Notes: a model not told the origin generated them from the letters alone. 64,000 nucleotides of DNA from Micromonospora matsumotoense (GCF_900091525.1 NZ_FMCU01000004.1:62001-126000); one strand, 5' to 3'. Numbered from the stretch's first letter, positions 25,290 through 34,103 are shown. Translations and numbers: made by a program.

Positions 25290-25612
25290 CCCGGCGGGAC
25301 ACCGGGCGGCACATACCCCGGGCGTCGGCCCGCGAGCGGCGCGGAACAACGACGAATAGGCCGGAAAGGCCGAAAGGCCGATGCCGGCAACCGAAAGATG
25401 AAACAATTTTGACGCAAGCGCGGATGACCATGATTGTCTATGTTTTATAGCCTCCCCGTAGCGGTCGACGGCAACTCCCTCAGTGCCGTCCGTCCGGTCG
25501 GCCCGGAGCACGCAGCACCCTTTCCGGGGCTACCGGCGCCGCCTATTCCCGACGCCCGACGAACGCGTGGAATCGGGACGGACCCGAAACCGCGGGTAGT
25601 GGAGAGCAGAAC
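25290..25612. promoter_or_regulatory. AT-richer intergenic region, probable promoter of the acyltransferase
   Basis: 323 bases with no gene. The stretch 25395-25450 is clearly less GC-rich than its surroundings and includes TTGACG (25409-25414), a possible -35, but no good -10 at normal spacing. Repeated GGCCGAAAGGCC-like bases lie just before it. Confidence 0.35.
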
Positions 25613-26848
25613 ATGGCCATCCCCTCGACCCCTGTCCCCGGCGCCGCCACGAGCGCCTCCGAACGACTGCACGCCCTCGACGCGGTACGCGCGGGAGCCC
25701 TGCTCCTCGGCGTCGTCCTGCACACGACACTGTCCTTCCTGGAACCTCGCACCTGGGTGGTGGGGGACGTGTCGACGAGTCCGGTGATGAACGGCACCTA
25801 CTTCGTCATCCACGTGTTCCGGATGACGCTGTTCTTCCTGATCGCCGGCTTCTTCGCCCGGCTGCTGCTGCACCGGCGCGGCACCGGCGGCTTCGTCCGC
25901 AACCGGGCCGTACGCATCCTCGCGCCCCTGGCGATCTTCTGGCCGCTCGTGATGGTCTCCACGGTGGTGGCGATCATCATCGCGGCGAACCTGGCCGGCG
26001 AGGAGGTTCCCGGGGCCACCCCGATGACCCTGCGCACCTTCCCGCTGACCCATCTGTGGTTCCTCTACTGGCTGCTGGTCCTCTACGTGCTGGCGCTGGC
26101 CGTCCGCGCGGTGGTCAACCTGCTCGACCCCGACGGCACCCGGCGCAGCGGGCTCGTCGACCCGATCGTCCGGACCGTCGTCGCCCGTGACCTCACCCCG
26201 CTGGTCGTCGGCGCCCCGCTCTGCGTCGCCTTCCTGCTCAAGCAGGACTGGCTGCTCTGGTACGGGGTACCGCCGGCCGAGAACGGGCTGATCCCCAACC
26301 CCGTGGGGCTGGTCGCCTACGGCTGCGCGTTCGGCTTCGGTTGGCTGCTCAACCGCCAGGTCGAGGTGATCCGGGTGTGGGAGCGGCGGTACCCCCGCAA
26401 CCTGGTGGCGGCGGTCGTGCTCACCGGGATCGCACTGGCCATGGTGGGGCTCACCCCGGACACCGAACCCGAGGGGCTGGGCTGGCACAAGGTCGGCTAC
26501 GCGGTCGTCTACACGCTGGCCGTCTGGGCCTGGACGATGGGTCTGATCGGGGCGGCGATGCGGTACCTGTCCCGGCCGAACCCGTCGATCCGGTACGTGG
26601 CCGACGCGTCGTACTGGGTCTATGTCGTCCACCTCCCGCTGGTGATGGCGCTGCAGGCGGCCGTGTCACAGGTGGCGGTGCCGTGGTTCGTCAAGTTCCC
26701 GGCCATCCTGCTGGTCACCTATCCGCTCACCCTGCTCAGCTACCGCTACCTGGTCCGGTACACGTTCGTCGGGGCCCTGCTCAACGGTCGGCGTCGCCGG
26801 AGCGTGGCGCCGGCCGAGCCGGCCGTGCCGCAGACCGCCGCACACTGA
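25613..26848 (+). CDS. Acyltransferase-3 / OpgC-like membrane protein
   Basis: A 411-residue integral membrane protein with about ten spans. It starts with the family motif RLHALDAVRAGALLLGVVLHTTLSFL, then FFLIAGFFARLLLHRRG, HLWFLYWLLVLYVLALAV and a final YVADASYWVYVVHLPLVMALQ. It belongs with glucan-biosynthesis/acyltransferase-3 proteins that transfer acyl groups across the membrane. It shares no more than family features with the 12062-14065 protein. Separate transcription unit; four consecutive hairpins follow its stop. Role in the cluster unknown. Confidence 0.75.
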   Translation: MAIPSTPVPGAATSASERLHALDAVRAGALLLGVVLHTTLSFLEPRTWVVGDVSTSPVMNGTYFVIHVFRMTLFFLIAGFFARLLLHRRGTGGFVRNRAVRILAPLAIFWPLVMVSTVVAIIIAANLAGEEVPGATPMTLRTFPLTHLWFLYWLLVLYVLALAVRAVVNLLDPDGTRRSGLVDPIVRTVVARDLTPLVVGAPLCVAFLLKQDWLLWYGVPPAENGLIPNPVGLVAYGCAFGFGWLLNRQVEVIRVWERRYPRNLVAAVVLTGIALAMVGLTPDTEPEGLGWHKVGYAVVYTLAVWAWTMGLIGAAMRYLSRPNPSIRYVADASYWVYVVHLPLVMALQAAVSQVAVPWFVKFPAILLVTYPLTLLSYRYLVRYTFVGALLNGRRRRSVAPAEPAVPQTAAH

Positions 26849-26900
26849 CCGCACCCCGGGTCGCCGCGCCGCGCCGACCCGGGTGGTCGCGCCGGGCCGA

Positions 26901-27095
26901 GTCAGCCCCGCCGGAAGGGGGATCCGGCGGGGCTGACGCCTGCCGGGGGGACGGCAGGTTCTCCGGCCCGGACCGGGGGGACGGTCCGGGTGGCACGGTG
27001 GGACCGGTGCGGCCGGCCCCGGGGTGCCGGCCGGCCCGGTGGGAGGGCCGGCCGGCACGTCCCGCACTGACCCGGGGGGGGTGGGTCAGTGCGGG
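26901..27095. terminator. Four consecutive hairpins between convergent genes
   Basis: Perfect stems at 26901-26914/26924-26937 (14 bp), 26967-26975/26982-26990 (9 bp), 27025-27037/27045-27057 (13 bp) and 27061-27073/27083-27095 (13 bp). They fill most of the 293-base gap between the acyltransferase and the exporter genes, and at least one must act as bidirectional terminator. Confidence 0.75.
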
Positions 27096-27141
27096 ACGGG
27101 AACGACGTCCGGGCGGCGGCAACCAACCGGACGTCGACCGG

Positions 27142-28719
27142 TCAACGTCCGGGCGGAGCGCCGGTCCGGTCGTCGGCGGTGGTCGGGGCATCCGACGGGG
27201 TGTCGGCGCCGGCCGTGCCGGCCAACGGGGCGTCGGCCGGGGTCTTGTCGTCCGGGGTGGCCCAGTCGCCCTGGATGCCGATCTTCTCCAGCAGCAGGAG
27301 CACGACGAGGGCGACGACCAGGAGCAGCACCGCGGACACCCGGTAGGACAACACGTAGCCCTCGGTGGCCGCGGCCCTCGGGTTCGCCCCCTCGGCGAGC
27401 CGGTCCCCGCCCAGCCGCAGGGCCAACGCCACCAGGACCGACAGGCCGAGCGCACCGCCGACCTGCTGCATCACGTTCTGCATGGCGGAGGCGAGCCCGG
27501 TGTCCTGGGTGCCCACCTTGTAGAGCGCGGTGTTGGCGGTGCCGGGCATCGCCAGGCCGAAGAAGACACCCAGCACCAGCATCCCGGGCAGGATGCCGCT
27601 GGCGTAGTGGGTGTCGACGGAGATCCCGCTGAGCAGCAGCAGGCCGCCGGTGACCCCGAGCAGGCCCACGATGATCACCGGCTTGACGCCGAACTTCGGG
27701 ATCATGCCGGTGGACAGCCCGACGCCGAAGGCGATGCCGAGGCCCACCGGGATGAAGGAGAGACCGCCCTTGAGCGGCGAGTAGCCGAGCACCTGCTGCT
27801 CGAAGAGGGTGGTCAGGAAGGTGAACCCGAAGAAGGCGCAGGAGAGGGCCAGGCCGACCAGGTAACCCACCGCGCGGGTGCGATTGGTGAAGAAGCGCAG
27901 CGGGATCAGCGGTGCGGCGGCCCGCGACTCGATCAGCAGCATCAGCCCGATCAACGCCAGCCCACCGAAGAGCGGCAGCAGCACCTGCGTCGACAGCCAG
28001 GACCGCTCGGCGGCCTGGAGCAGGCCGTAGACGATGGCGACCAGACCCGCCGTGGCCGTCAGCACACCGGTGAAGTTGAACTTCTGCCCGGTGCGCTCCA
28101 TCCGGGTCTCCCCGACCAGCCGGCCCACCAGGGCCAGCGCGATCACCGCGACCGGAACGTTGACATAGAAGATCCAGCGCCAACTGGCGTCGGCCACGAT
28201 GAGACCACCGACGACCGGCCCGAGCGTGCCGGCCAGGCCGGACAGTCCACCCCAGATGCCGACCGCCTTGACCCGGTCGGCCGGGGCCGAGAAGAGCAGG
28301 AAAACGATGCCCAGCGCGGCCGGGGCGGCCAGGGCCTCACCGACACCCTGGAGGAAGCGGCTGTAGATGAGCATCTCGGGGTTCATGGCGGCCCCGGAGA
28401 TGACCGAGGCGACGGCGAAGATGACCACGCCGGTGATGAAGATCCGCCGCCGGCCGAACAGGTCGGCGAGCCGGCCGCCGAACAGCAGCAGACCGCCGGC
28501 CATCAGGACGTAGCCGTTGACGACCCAGGCCAGCCCGGTCCGGGACATGTCGAGTTCGCCCTGGATGCGCGGCAGCGCGACGCTGACCACGGTCATGTCG
28601 ATGACGAACATGAACTGGACGAAGCCGAGCAGCGCCAGCGCCTTCCACCGACGGGGGTCCGGCCGGTCCGTGGACGCGTCCAGCGCCTCGTCCGAACTCG
28701 GTGTGGTACCGGTGCTCAT
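27142..28719 (-). CDS. DHA2-family (14-TMS) MFS drug exporter
   Basis: A 525-residue exporter. The first span is preceded by RRWKALALLGFVQFMFVIDMTVVSVALPRIQ, with the D-x-T-(I/V)-V-(N/S)-V-A-L-P signature; motif A is LADLFGRRRIF; motif C-like GLAGTLGPVVGGL follows. About 14 membrane spans, and an acidic Pro/Thr tail. ATG 28719 has GGAGGG upstream. Proton-driven efflux of the enediyne or an intermediate (self-resistance) is the likely role. It shares a palindromic promoter with the divergent YciI gene, suggesting ECF42 control. Confidence 0.88.
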   Translation of the reverse strand: MSTGTTPSSDEALDASTDRPDPRRWKALALLGFVQFMFVIDMTVVSVALPRIQGELDMSRTGLAWVVNGYVLMAGGLLLFGGRLADLFGRRRIFITGVVIFAVASVISGAAMNPEMLIYSRFLQGVGEALAAPAALGIVFLLFSAPADRVKAVGIWGGLSGLAGTLGPVVGGLIVADASWRWIFYVNVPVAVIALALVGRLVGETRMERTGQKFNFTGVLTATAGLVAIVYGLLQAAERSWLSTQVLLPLFGGLALIGLMLLIESRAAAPLIPLRFFTNRTRAVGYLVGLALSCAFFGFTFLTTLFEQQVLGYSPLKGGLSFIPVGLGIAFGVGLSTGMIPKFGVKPVIIVGLLGVTGGLLLLSGISVDTHYASGILPGMLVLGVFFGLAMPGTANTALYKVGTQDTGLASAMQNVMQQVGGALGLSVLVALALRLGGDRLAEGANPRAAATEGYVLSYRVSAVLLLVVALVVLLLLEKIGIQGDWATPDDKTPADAPLAGTAGADTPSDAPTTADDRTGAPPGR

Positions 28720-28766
28720 GGTGCCCTCCTCGACATCGGCGCACGTCACGTGCGCTTCTGCCTGGA

Positions 28767-28794
28767 TGTCGAAGCTGGCTCGTTGGTTTCGACA
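28767..28794. promoter_or_regulatory. Palindromic, bidirectional ECF42-type promoter
   Basis: On the plus strand TGTCGA (28767-28772), 17 bases, CGAC (28790-28793). On the minus strand TGTCGA (28794-28789), 17 bases, CGAC (28771-28768). The whole element is the inverted repeat TGTCGAA-N14-TTCGACA. The -10 boxes are about 41 bases from the YciI start and about 48 bases from the exporter start. Confidence 0.65.
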
Positions 28795-28833
28795 TACGGG
28801 TAAGCAAATAGTTCGAGCCTTCAGGAGGCACCC

Positions 28834-29205
28834 ATGAAGTACCTAATCATGATCAGCCACAACCAGCAGACCCGGGACGCCTGGCAGAACATGTCCGACA
28901 CCGAGCGCGAGCTGGGTTTCAAGGCGCACATGTCGCTGGTGGAGGATCTGTCCGAGTCGGGCGAGCTGATCGTGTCCGAGGCACTCGCCGACCAGGGGCA
29001 GGCCAAGAAGGTCCTGGTCAGCGACGGCCAGGTGACGACCACCGACGGCCCGTTCCCCGAGGTCAAGGAGTACGTCGCCGGGATCTACCTGATCGAGTGC
29101 GACACCATCGAGCAGGCGGTCGGGCACGCCGCCCGGATCCCCGAGGCCAACTTCGGCCTGGTCGAGGTCCGTCCGGTGCTCGGTGCCGGCGGCCCCGACA
29201 TGTGA
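28834..29205 (+). CDS. YciI/DGPF-domain protein, copy 2
   Basis: A 123-residue DGPF protein (MKYLIMISHN, TTDGPFPEVKEYVAGIYLIEC) very similar to the protein at 23704-24075. ATG 28834 has AGGAGG upstream. No sigma factor follows; a 14-bp hairpin ends the transcript. Its promoter matches the ECF42 motif exactly and is shared with the exporter. Function of DGPF proteins is not established. Confidence 0.85.
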   Translation: MKYLIMISHNQQTRDAWQNMSDTERELGFKAHMSLVEDLSESGELIVSEALADQGQAKKVLVSDGQVTTTDGPFPEVKEYVAGIYLIECDTIEQAVGHAARIPEANFGLVEVRPVLGAGGPDM

Positions 29206-29222
29206 CGACCCGCACACGCGGC

Positions 29223-29254
29223 GGACCCGCGGCACCGACCGGTGCCGCGGGTCC
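29223..29254. terminator. Bidirectional hairpin terminator
   Basis: Perfect 14-bp stem GGACCCGCGGCACC / complement with a 4-base loop, between the YciI stop (29205) and the convergent flavin monooxygenase stop (29296). Confidence 0.85.
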
Positions 29255-29295
29255 ACTTCTCTGGTCGGGCCGTCCACCCCGGTGGACGGGCGAAC

Positions 29296-30483
29296 TCAGA
29301 TGTACGGCGAGTTGGGCTCCAGCCCGCAGAGCACCCGGCCATAGAGTTCGAGGTTCGTCGACGGGACCATCAGCGCGTGCAGGTTGACCGCGTACATGTC
29401 CCGCACCACCCGCTGCATCGGGGCCTGCCGCAGGATCGACGAGCCACCGCTGGCCATCCCGAGCAGGTCGACGGCGGCCCTGCCGAGCTGGCAGACCGCC
29501 CCGATGTCGGCCCGGGTCCGGGCCCGCTCCTCCAGCGTCCACGGCTCACCGCTGACGCCCTTGGTGTCGACCAGGTCGGTGATCCGCTGGGCGTGGAACT
29601 CGGCCTCGTCGATCTTCATGGTCGCCTCGGCGAGCTGGAGGTGGGTGACCGGGGCCTCCCGCTGGGTGGCGTAGTCGGTGTAGGTGATCTTCCGGTCGAG
29701 CCGCTCCAGGAAGAACTCCCGGGCCGCCCGGGCCAGGCCGATCACCGTGCCGGCCGAGGAGGCGTTCGCGACCCCGAGCAGCGGGTTGCGGTACATCGGC
29801 AGGTCCCGGTTGAGCGCCGAGGCGCTCTGCCCCTGGAGCACGGCGGGCATCGGCACGATCCGCTCCTGCGGCACGAAGACGTCCCGGGCCACCGTGGTGA
29901 TGCTGCCCGAACCCTGCAGGCCGGCGGTGTACCAGTCGTCGACGATCTCCAGGTCGGACAGCGGCACCAGGGCCATCACCGGCCACTGGTTCACCCCGTC
30001 CGGCGCCGGGGCCATCGCGATGACCTCCTGCCAGTGGCTGTGCAGCGCGCCACTGATGAAACTCCAGCTGCCGTTGAGCAGCATGCCGCCGCCGGGCTTC
30101 GGGGTGCCGCTGGCCGACGGGCTCAACGTCCCGCAGATCCGCACGTCGGGGGTGGCGTAGACCTCGTCCTGCACCTCGTCGGGGAACATCCCCACCATCC
30201 AGCCGGGGATCGCCCACACCGACGCCGTCCAGGCCACCGAGCCGTCACCCCGGCCCAGCTCCACCATCACCTCGTGCAGGGTGCGGGTGTCCGACTCGTA
30301 GCCGCCGTAGCGGCGCGGCACCCGCATCCGGAACAGGCCGGCGTCGGCCAGCGCCTCCACCGTCTCGTCGTGCAGCCGCCGGTTCTCCTCCTGCCAGCCG
30401 GCGTGCTGACGCAGCAGCGGCACCAGCTCGCTGGCGCGGCGTACCAGTTCGTCCCTCGGGGGGGCCTCGGTCGCGCTGGTCAT
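29296..30483 (-). CDS. Class D flavin-dependent monooxygenase (acyl-CoA dehydrogenase fold)
   Basis: A 395-residue protein of the acyl-CoA-dehydrogenase type 2 / HpaB-like group: N-terminal helices (LVPLLRQHAGWQEENRRL, AGLFRMRVPRRYGGYE), the central beta domain (GGGMLLNGSWSFISGA) and the C-terminal helical dimer domain. Group members are reduced-flavin monooxygenases that hydroxylate aromatic polyketides or N-oxidise amino sugars (nitrososynthases). I favour aromatic hydroxylation because it ends the SgcJ-GMC operon next to the aryl-acid PKS; a sugar N-oxygenase is the alternative. It needs a flavin reductase, none of which is visible here. Confidence 0.75.
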   Translation of the reverse strand: MTSATEAPPRDELVRRASELVPLLRQHAGWQEENRRLHDETVEALADAGLFRMRVPRRYGGYESDTRTLHEVMVELGRGDGSVAWTASVWAIPGWMVGMFPDEVQDEVYATPDVRICGTLSPSASGTPKPGGGMLLNGSWSFISGALHSHWQEVIAMAPAPDGVNQWPVMALVPLSDLEIVDDWYTAGLQGSGSITTVARDVFVPQERIVPMPAVLQGQSASALNRDLPMYRNPLLGVANASSAGTVIGLARAAREFFLERLDRKITYTDYATQREAPVTHLQLAEATMKIDEAEFHAQRITDLVDTKGVSGEPWTLEERARTRADIGAVCQLGRAAVDLLGMASGGSSILRQAPMQRVVRDMYAVNLHALMVPSTNLELYGRVLCGLEPNSPYI

Positions 30484-30568
30484 CTCACTCCTCCTGTGCG
30501 GTCACGGGTCGGGTCGGCGGACGGGACGCCGTCCACCGGGACGGACGGGTCGGCGGGCGGCCGGTGGG

Positions 30569-32149
30569 TCACCGGGCGACCGCCTCGGCCTGCCGGGGCA
30601 GCGGCGCGACACCGGCGATCAGGTCCGCCGCCTTCTCCGCGATGGCGATCACGGCGGCGTTCGGGTTGCCCCGGACCAGGGTGGGCATGACGCTGGCGTC
30701 GACCACCCGCAGCCCCTCCAGCCCGTTGACCCGCAGCTGCTCGTCCACCACGGCACCCATCGCGCAGGTGCCCGCCGGGTGGAAGATCGAGTGGGCGTAC
30801 TGCCGGACGTAGTGCCGCAGGTCCTCGTCGGAGTCCGAGGCCGGCGGGGCGAACTGCCCCTCGGTGTACGGGGCCAGCGCCTTCTGCTCCGCGATCCGGA
30901 TGCCGATCCGGGTCGCCGCGACCGCGTCGTCGAGGTCGCGCTCGTCCTGGAAGTAGTTGTGCACGATCTTCGGCTTGGCGGTCGGGTCGGCCGAGGCCAG
31001 CAGGACGTACCCCCGGCTGCGCGGGGCCACCATCGACGGGCCGTACGAGATCGAATGGTGGGTGGGGGTGCCCAGCCCGCTGTCGGCGAACATCACCGGC
31101 GCGGCCAGGAACTCCGCGTCCGGGGCGGTCAGGTCGTCGCGGGTGCGCACGAAGCCGCCCGCCTCCGGCCCGTTGGCCGTCATCGGGCCACGGCCCTCGG
31201 CCAGGAAGCGCTGCAGGTGCTCGGGCTGGTTGGCAGCGAGCAGGCTGATCGGCTGCGAGTGGGTGTAGACCAGCGGGATCAGTGCGTGGTCCTGGAGGTT
31301 CTGCCCCACCTGCGGCTGGTCCAGCAGCACCGGCACGCCGAGGGCGCCCAGCAGCCCGGCCGGGCCGACCCCGGAGAGCATCAGCAACTGCGGCGAGTTG
31401 TACGCCCCGGCGGCGAGGATGACCTCCCGGGACGCGGTGACGGTCAGCGTGTCGTCCAGCCGGGTCCCGGTCACCCCGACCGCCCGTCCGTTCTCGATCA
31501 GCACCCGGTGCACGTGGACGTTCGTCTCCACGGTCAGGTTGGGCCGGTCGAGGGCGGGGTGCAGGAACGCGGTCGCGGTGCTCTCCCGGCGGCCGTCGCG
31601 CTGGGTCAGCTGGAAGAAGCCGAAGCCCTCCTGGCCCGCGCCGTTGAAGTCGTCGTTGACCCCGTAGCCGGCCTCGCCGGCCGCCTCCACGAACGCCGAC
31701 GACATCGGGTTGTTGGCCCGCCCCTCGGAGACCGCCATCGGCCCGCCGACCCCGTGGTAGGTCGACGCCCCGCGCTCGTTGTCCTCGGAACGCTTGAAGT
31801 ACGGCAGCAGGTCGTCGAAGTCCCAGCCGGGCTGGGCCCAGCCGTCGAAGTCGCCGCGCGCGCCCCGGATGTAGACCATCGTGTTGATCGAGCTGGTGCC
31901 GCCCAGCACCCGACCCCGGGGCAGGTAGACCCGCCGCCGGCCCAGGGCCGGCTCCTCGTGGGTGTCGTAGTCCCAGTCCAGCTGGGTGCGGAACAGGGTG
32001 CCGAAGGCCACCGGGACGTGGATGCTGTCGGCGGTGTCCCGGGGACCCGCCTCGATCAGGCACACCGTGACGTCGGGGTCCTCGGTGAGCCGGGCGGCCA
32101 GGACACACCCCGCTGATCCCGCGCCGACGATGACGTAGTCGTACACCAC
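30569..32149 (-). CDS. GMC-family oxidoreductase (choline dehydrogenase-like)
   Basis: A 526-residue FAD enzyme. FAD motif YDYVIVGAGSAGCVLAARL at the N-terminus, GMC signature 1 in PRGRVLGGTSSINTMVYIRG, signature 2 in GAYNSPQLLMLSGVGP, and C-terminal HPAGTCAMG with VVDASVMPTLVRGNPNAAVI. It belongs to the choline/alcohol dehydrogenase branch, unlike the E9-like GMC enzyme at 6562. Start is one of two adjacent GTGs (32149 or 32146) behind GGAGG. Probably oxidises an alcohol to an aldehyde or acid in tailoring; substrate unknown. Confidence 0.85.
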   Translation of the reverse strand: MVYDYVIVGAGSAGCVLAARLTEDPDVTVCLIEAGPRDTADSIHVPVAFGTLFRTQLDWDYDTHEEPALGRRRVYLPRGRVLGGTSSINTMVYIRGARGDFDGWAQPGWDFDDLLPYFKRSEDNERGASTYHGVGGPMAVSEGRANNPMSSAFVEAAGEAGYGVNDDFNGAGQEGFGFFQLTQRDGRRESTATAFLHPALDRPNLTVETNVHVHRVLIENGRAVGVTGTRLDDTLTVTASREVILAAGAYNSPQLLMLSGVGPAGLLGALGVPVLLDQPQVGQNLQDHALIPLVYTHSQPISLLAANQPEHLQRFLAEGRGPMTANGPEAGGFVRTRDDLTAPDAEFLAAPVMFADSGLGTPTHHSISYGPSMVAPRSRGYVLLASADPTAKPKIVHNYFQDERDLDDAVAATRIGIRIAEQKALAPYTEGQFAPPASDSDEDLRHYVRQYAHSIFHPAGTCAMGAVVDEQLRVNGLEGLRVVDASVMPTLVRGNPNAAVIAIAEKAADLIAGVAPLPRQAEAVAR

Positions 32150-32317
32150 TGCACCCTCCAAGGTCAGGTTCTCGGTTGTCGGTCGCGGGTCACCGCGCCA
32201 CCGACGGGGACCGGACGGTCCCCGTCGGGCGTGCCCCGAGGCCGTGGTGACCCGCGGACGGCTTCCCGTCGTCACCACGACCCCGGCAGTCGGGCGGTCG
32301 TCGTCGACCGCGCTCGG

Positions 32318-32800
32318 TCAGCCCCGGATCGGGCTGCTCTGGTGCGAGACCAGCCGGAGCTGGCCGTCGGGCTGGCGCAGCATCACCCAGGTGGCCCGGA
32401 TGAAGTTCTCCGGCGCGATGTCGTCCTGGCCGGCCATGATGATGCCGCCCTCGGTCACCACCAGGGCGACGTCGTCGGTGAGGAAGGCGACCTCGACCGG
32501 CCAACCCTTCACCCGGGCGCCCCGCAGCGGCCCGGCGAAGCCCCGGGACATGTACGCCCGGATCTCCTCCCGGCTGGTGAGCTGCTCGTCGCGCATCAGC
32601 AGGCTGCCGTCGGCGGTGAACACGTCGGCGAACATGTCGGCGTCGTTGGCCGCCCACGCCGCCTGGATGCGCATCGCCACCGTCAGCGCCGCCCGCTCGT
32701 CGGCCTCGGTGTACCCCCGGTAGTAGGACGGGTCCTCGGGGACACCCGCGGCGGCCAGCAGCGCCGAGGCGTCTCCCCAGGGTGCCATGGTCGTGGTCAT
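32318..32800 (-). CDS. SgcJ/EcaC-family NTF2-like protein, copy 1
   Basis: A 160-residue NTF2-fold protein. Core pattern: ALTVAMRIQAAWAANDADMF, then FTADGSLLMRDEQLTSREEIRAYMSRGFAGPLRG and the C-terminal RLVSHQSSPIRG. SgcJ of the C-1027 cluster gave the family its name and is needed for enediyne production; no chemistry has been proven. ATG 32800 follows a GAGGAG-rich leader. Second of five genes read 33897 to 29296, counted from the GMC end as the copy closest to it. Confidence 0.82.
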   Translation of the reverse strand: MTTTMAPWGDASALLAAAGVPEDPSYYRGYTEADERAALTVAMRIQAAWAANDADMFADVFTADGSLLMRDEQLTSREEIRAYMSRGFAGPLRGARVKGWPVEVAFLTDDVALVVTEGGIIMAGQDDIAPENFIRATWVMLRQPDGQLRLVSHQSSPIRG

Positions 32801-32927
32801 CGGTCCCTCTTCTCCTCTCGTCGTCCAGGGCCGGGTCGACCCGTTCGTCGCCCCGGCCCTGGCCGGCCCGCTGGTCACCCGGCGCGTACCGGGGCGCTCG
32901 TCGCCCCCGGCGCTGGCCGGGGCCGGT

Positions 32928-33383
32928 TCAGCCGGTGATCGGGCTGCTCTGGTAGGAGGCGATCCGCCAGTCGCCGTCCTGCTTGACGACCACCCACATG
33001 GTGCGGATGTTGTCGGCCGGGGCGAGGCCGGCGGCGTCGGCGTAGACGACCCCGCCGACGCTGACCGCCAGCGCCGTCGACTCCGACACGACCTGGATCT
33101 CGCTGAACTCCAGGGTCAGCCGGGAGCCCTTGTACGGGCCGGCGAACAGCTCACCGAGGTACGACCGGATCTCGTCCCGGCTCATCAGCTGGTTGTCACC
33201 GACCAGCATGCTGCCGTTGTCGACGAAGAGGGAGGCGAAGCCCTCGGCGTCGTTGGCGTCCCAGGCGGCCCGGCAGCGCAGCGGCGCGGTCAGCACCGCC
33301 CCTTCCACTCCGTTGGGGAAGTCGCCGTAGTACGAGGCCCACTGCTTGGCGCCGGCCACGAGTGATGCGGCGTCCGTGCTCAT
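32928..33383 (-). CDS. SgcJ/EcaC-family NTF2-like protein, copy 2
   Basis: A 151-residue paralogue: AVLTAPLRCRAAWDANDAEGF, DNGSMLVGDNQLMSRDEIRSYLGELFAGPYKG, and C-terminal RIASYQSSPITG. Closest in pattern to copy 1. ATG 33383 has AGGAGGAG about seven bases upstream. It lies 31 bases after the stop of copy 3 and 127 bases before copy 1, in one apparent operon. Confidence 0.82.
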   Translation of the reverse strand: MSTDAASLVAGAKQWASYYGDFPNGVEGAVLTAPLRCRAAWDANDAEGFASLFVDNGSMLVGDNQLMSRDEIRSYLGELFAGPYKGSRLTLEFSEIQVVSESTALAVSVGGVVYADAAGLAPADNIRTMWVVVKQDGDWRIASYQSSPITG

Positions 33384-33414
33384 ACTGTCTCCTCCTGTCC
33401 GCGTCGCTGCCCGG

Positions 33415-33897
33415 TCACCAGCGCAGCGTCGCGCCGGCGCCGCGCGGGCTGTTCTGGTAGCCGGCGAGCTGCCACTGGCCGTCCCGCTTGACGACGACCC
33501 AGGTGGAGCGCACGGCCAACTCCTCCGCGATCTCCGTCTGGCCGGCGGCGAGGATGCCGCCGTGGGTGCGGATCAGGGCGGCGTCGTCGGAGATGATCCG
33601 GACGTCGACCGGGCGGCCGGTGACCCCGGTGCCCTTGAACGGTCCGGCGTACGCGGCGGCCATGAACGAGTGGATCTCGTCCCGACCCTTCTTGAACACG
33701 TCCCCGGGCAGGATCATCACGCCGTCCTCGGTGAACGAATTCGCCACCCCGGCGGCGTCGTTGCGGGACCAGGCCTCCACCAGCCGCAACGGAACGGTGA
33801 GGACCTCCTTCTCCTGGTCGCTGGTGAACGACCCGTAATACGCGTCGAGCGCCTTTTCTCCGTCAATGGCCGGAGCCACCTGGGTATCAGTGGACAT
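33415..33897 (-). CDS. SgcJ/EcaC-family NTF2-like protein, copy 3
   Basis: A 160-residue paralogue: VLTVPLRLVEAWSRNDAAGV, TEDGVMILPGDVFKKGRDEI, AAAYAGPFKGTGV and C-terminal LAGYQNSPRGAG. More diverged than copies 1 and 2. Start ATG 33897 behind AGGAGAGGAAG. First gene of the operon that runs through the GMC and flavin monooxygenase genes, separated from the upstream PKS by a strong terminator at 34064-34103. Confidence 0.82.
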   Translation of the reverse strand: MSTDTQVAPAIDGEKALDAYYGSFTSDQEKEVLTVPLRLVEAWSRNDAAGVANSFTEDGVMILPGDVFKKGRDEIHSFMAAAYAGPFKGTGVTGRPVDVRIISDDAALIRTHGGILAAGQTEIAEELAVRSTWVVVKRDGQWQLAGYQNSPRGAGATLRW

Positions 33898-34023
33898 CGT
33901 GGTCGCTTCCTCTCCTGTGACTACTGCGGACAGTGGACACATTCACCCCCGAACGGTCCGTCCGTCCCCCTATCCTCCGGCGGTCCGACACCGCTGACAT
34001 CTCCGCGATTGCGATGTCGAAGA

Positions 34024-34046
34024 CCGTTTCCGAGAATCCGTTTCCG
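34024..34046. promoter_or_regulatory. Direct repeat CCGTTTCCG upstream of the SgcJ operon
   Basis: Two copies of CCGTTTCCG at 34024-34032 and 34038-34046 (14-base period) in the leader region between the PKS terminator and the first SgcJ-like gene. Possible regulator site; no known match. Confidence 0.3.
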
Positions 34047-34063
34047 GGGCAGGACGGCGAATT

Positions 34064-34103
34064 GCCGTACCCCGGCCGGTGGGTGCACCGGCCGGGGTAC
34101 GGC
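34064..34103 (-). terminator. Strong hairpin terminator after the aryl PKS
   Basis: Perfect 18-bp stem GCCGTACCCCGGCCGGTG / complement with a 4-base loop, 20 bases beyond the PKS stop in its direction of transcription. Confidence 0.88.
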
